Of a stretch of DNA of 64,000 nt, positions 60,931 through 64,000 are shown piece by piece. This stretch comes from Ardenticatenaceae bacterium. Lineage in GTDB: Bacteria; Chloroflexota; Anaerolineae; Ardenticatenales; Ardenticatenaceae. The translations under genes were made by a program, and so were the position numbers. The notes under the pieces are model-generated. The model ran no database searches. It saw nothing but the letters and a program-made list of their open reading frames with translations, and was not told the DNA's origin. The stretch lies in assembly GCA_026989095.1 (NCBI GenBank), contig JALSKA010000075.1:1-64000 (forward strand), written 5' to 3'. Every line of letters begins with the position of its first letter. The first letter of the stretch is position 1.

Positions 60931-61005
60931 GCGAAGGCACTTTCCACCCGTTGCCCCGGCGCGGGGCCAAGAGGATCAAGACCGAGAGCATGGAAGGAGG
61001 GGTTC

Positions 61006-62580
<1,575 letters not shown>

Positions 62581-62697
62581 GGAGCTCGGCCGTCCCCAAG
62601 CCACCGGCACGGGGTTTGGGCAGCGCACCCGGCGCGCTGTCATCTTCCCCGCTGAACGCTCGGGAGGCCCCCTTGGCCTTCCCAACGAACCGAAAAC

Positions 62698-62719
62698 GCC
62701 CTGCCACGGCCGGCAGGGC
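62698..62719 (+). other. Intercistronic hairpin just before the isocitrate lyase ribosome site
   Basis: GCCCTGCC (62698-62705) pairs perfectly with GGCAGGGC (62712-62719), loop of six. It ends four bases before AAGGAGG. It may protect the downstream message after processing or modulate ribosome access. Confidence 0.45.
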
Positions 62720-62738
62720 CTCTAAGGAGGATGCTGTC

Positions 62739-64000
<1,262 letters not shown>

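Overview
This 64 kb window is GC-rich bacterial chromosome, packed with genes on both strands and almost free of mobile DNA. The content fits a thermophilic member of the Chloroflexota (perhaps Ardenticatenia or Anaerolineae). Reasons: long Thr/Pro linkers in a secreted amidase, a DUF4349 lipoprotein, an archaeal-type cofactor-independent phosphoglycerate mutase, a Liv-type ABC transporter joined to an acyl-CoA ligase, and a MurE ligase without the usual diaminopimelate motif. This placement is an inference; there is no rRNA in the window to confirm it. Metabolically it suggests a respiring heterotroph that uses organic acids and two-carbon compounds.

Layout. 0.3-6.5 kb: Liv-type ABC importer (binding lipoprotein, two permeases, two ATPases) followed by an acyl-CoA synthetase. 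6.5-12.9 kb: fabD-fabG, nusB, tatA-tatC, an S9 peptidase and an amidinotransferase-family hydrolase. 13-18.5 kb: secreted PGRP-type amidase, adenine deaminase, serine hydroxymethyltransferase. 18.5-25 kb (minus strand): zinc-ribbon protein, MscS channel, murE, ruvA and a membrane glycosyltransferase as one probable operon, preceded by patatin and isochorismatase genes. 25-31.5 kb: DUF4349 lipoprotein, glutamate synthase large subunit, then a 790-bp non-coding divergent region that probably encodes a structured RNA. 31.5-40.1 kb: metallo-beta-lactamase-fold hydrolase, pheA-ECF sigma-anti-sigma operon, and an iclR-acoX-acoA-acoB-acoC cluster for acetoin (or pyruvate-type 2-oxo acid) dehydrogenase. 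40.3-43 kb: pseudouridine synthase, Mrr-like membrane nuclease, B12-radical SAM protein. 43.2-48.1 kb: glycine cleavage operon gcvT-gcvH-gcvPA-(nuclease-like ORF)-gcvPB. 48.2-51.1 kb: second ECF sigma factor, orphan peptide-binding protein, DUF3054 protein. 51.1-55.6 kb (minus): DUF1786 protein, ABC exporter, phosphoglycerate mutase. 55.8-60.6 kb: orphan helix-turn-helix protein, small protein, cNMP/PH-domain membrane protein, epimerase, response regulator. 61-64 kb: malate synthase and isocitrate lyase (glyoxylate bypass), cut off by the window edge.

Regulation is unusually readable. About a dozen sigma-A-type promoters with 16-18 bp spacing sit in the intergenic regions, including an exact TTGACA-N17-TATAAT with an extended -10 before fabD. 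Perfect-stem terminators separate most convergent genes. Two spots stand out. One is an independent transcription unit at about 31,020-31,243 with nested helices, a possible pseudoknot and its own intrinsic terminator. The other is an intrinsic terminator inside the 5' leader of the glyoxylate-bypass genes, with a second downstream copy of its left arm.
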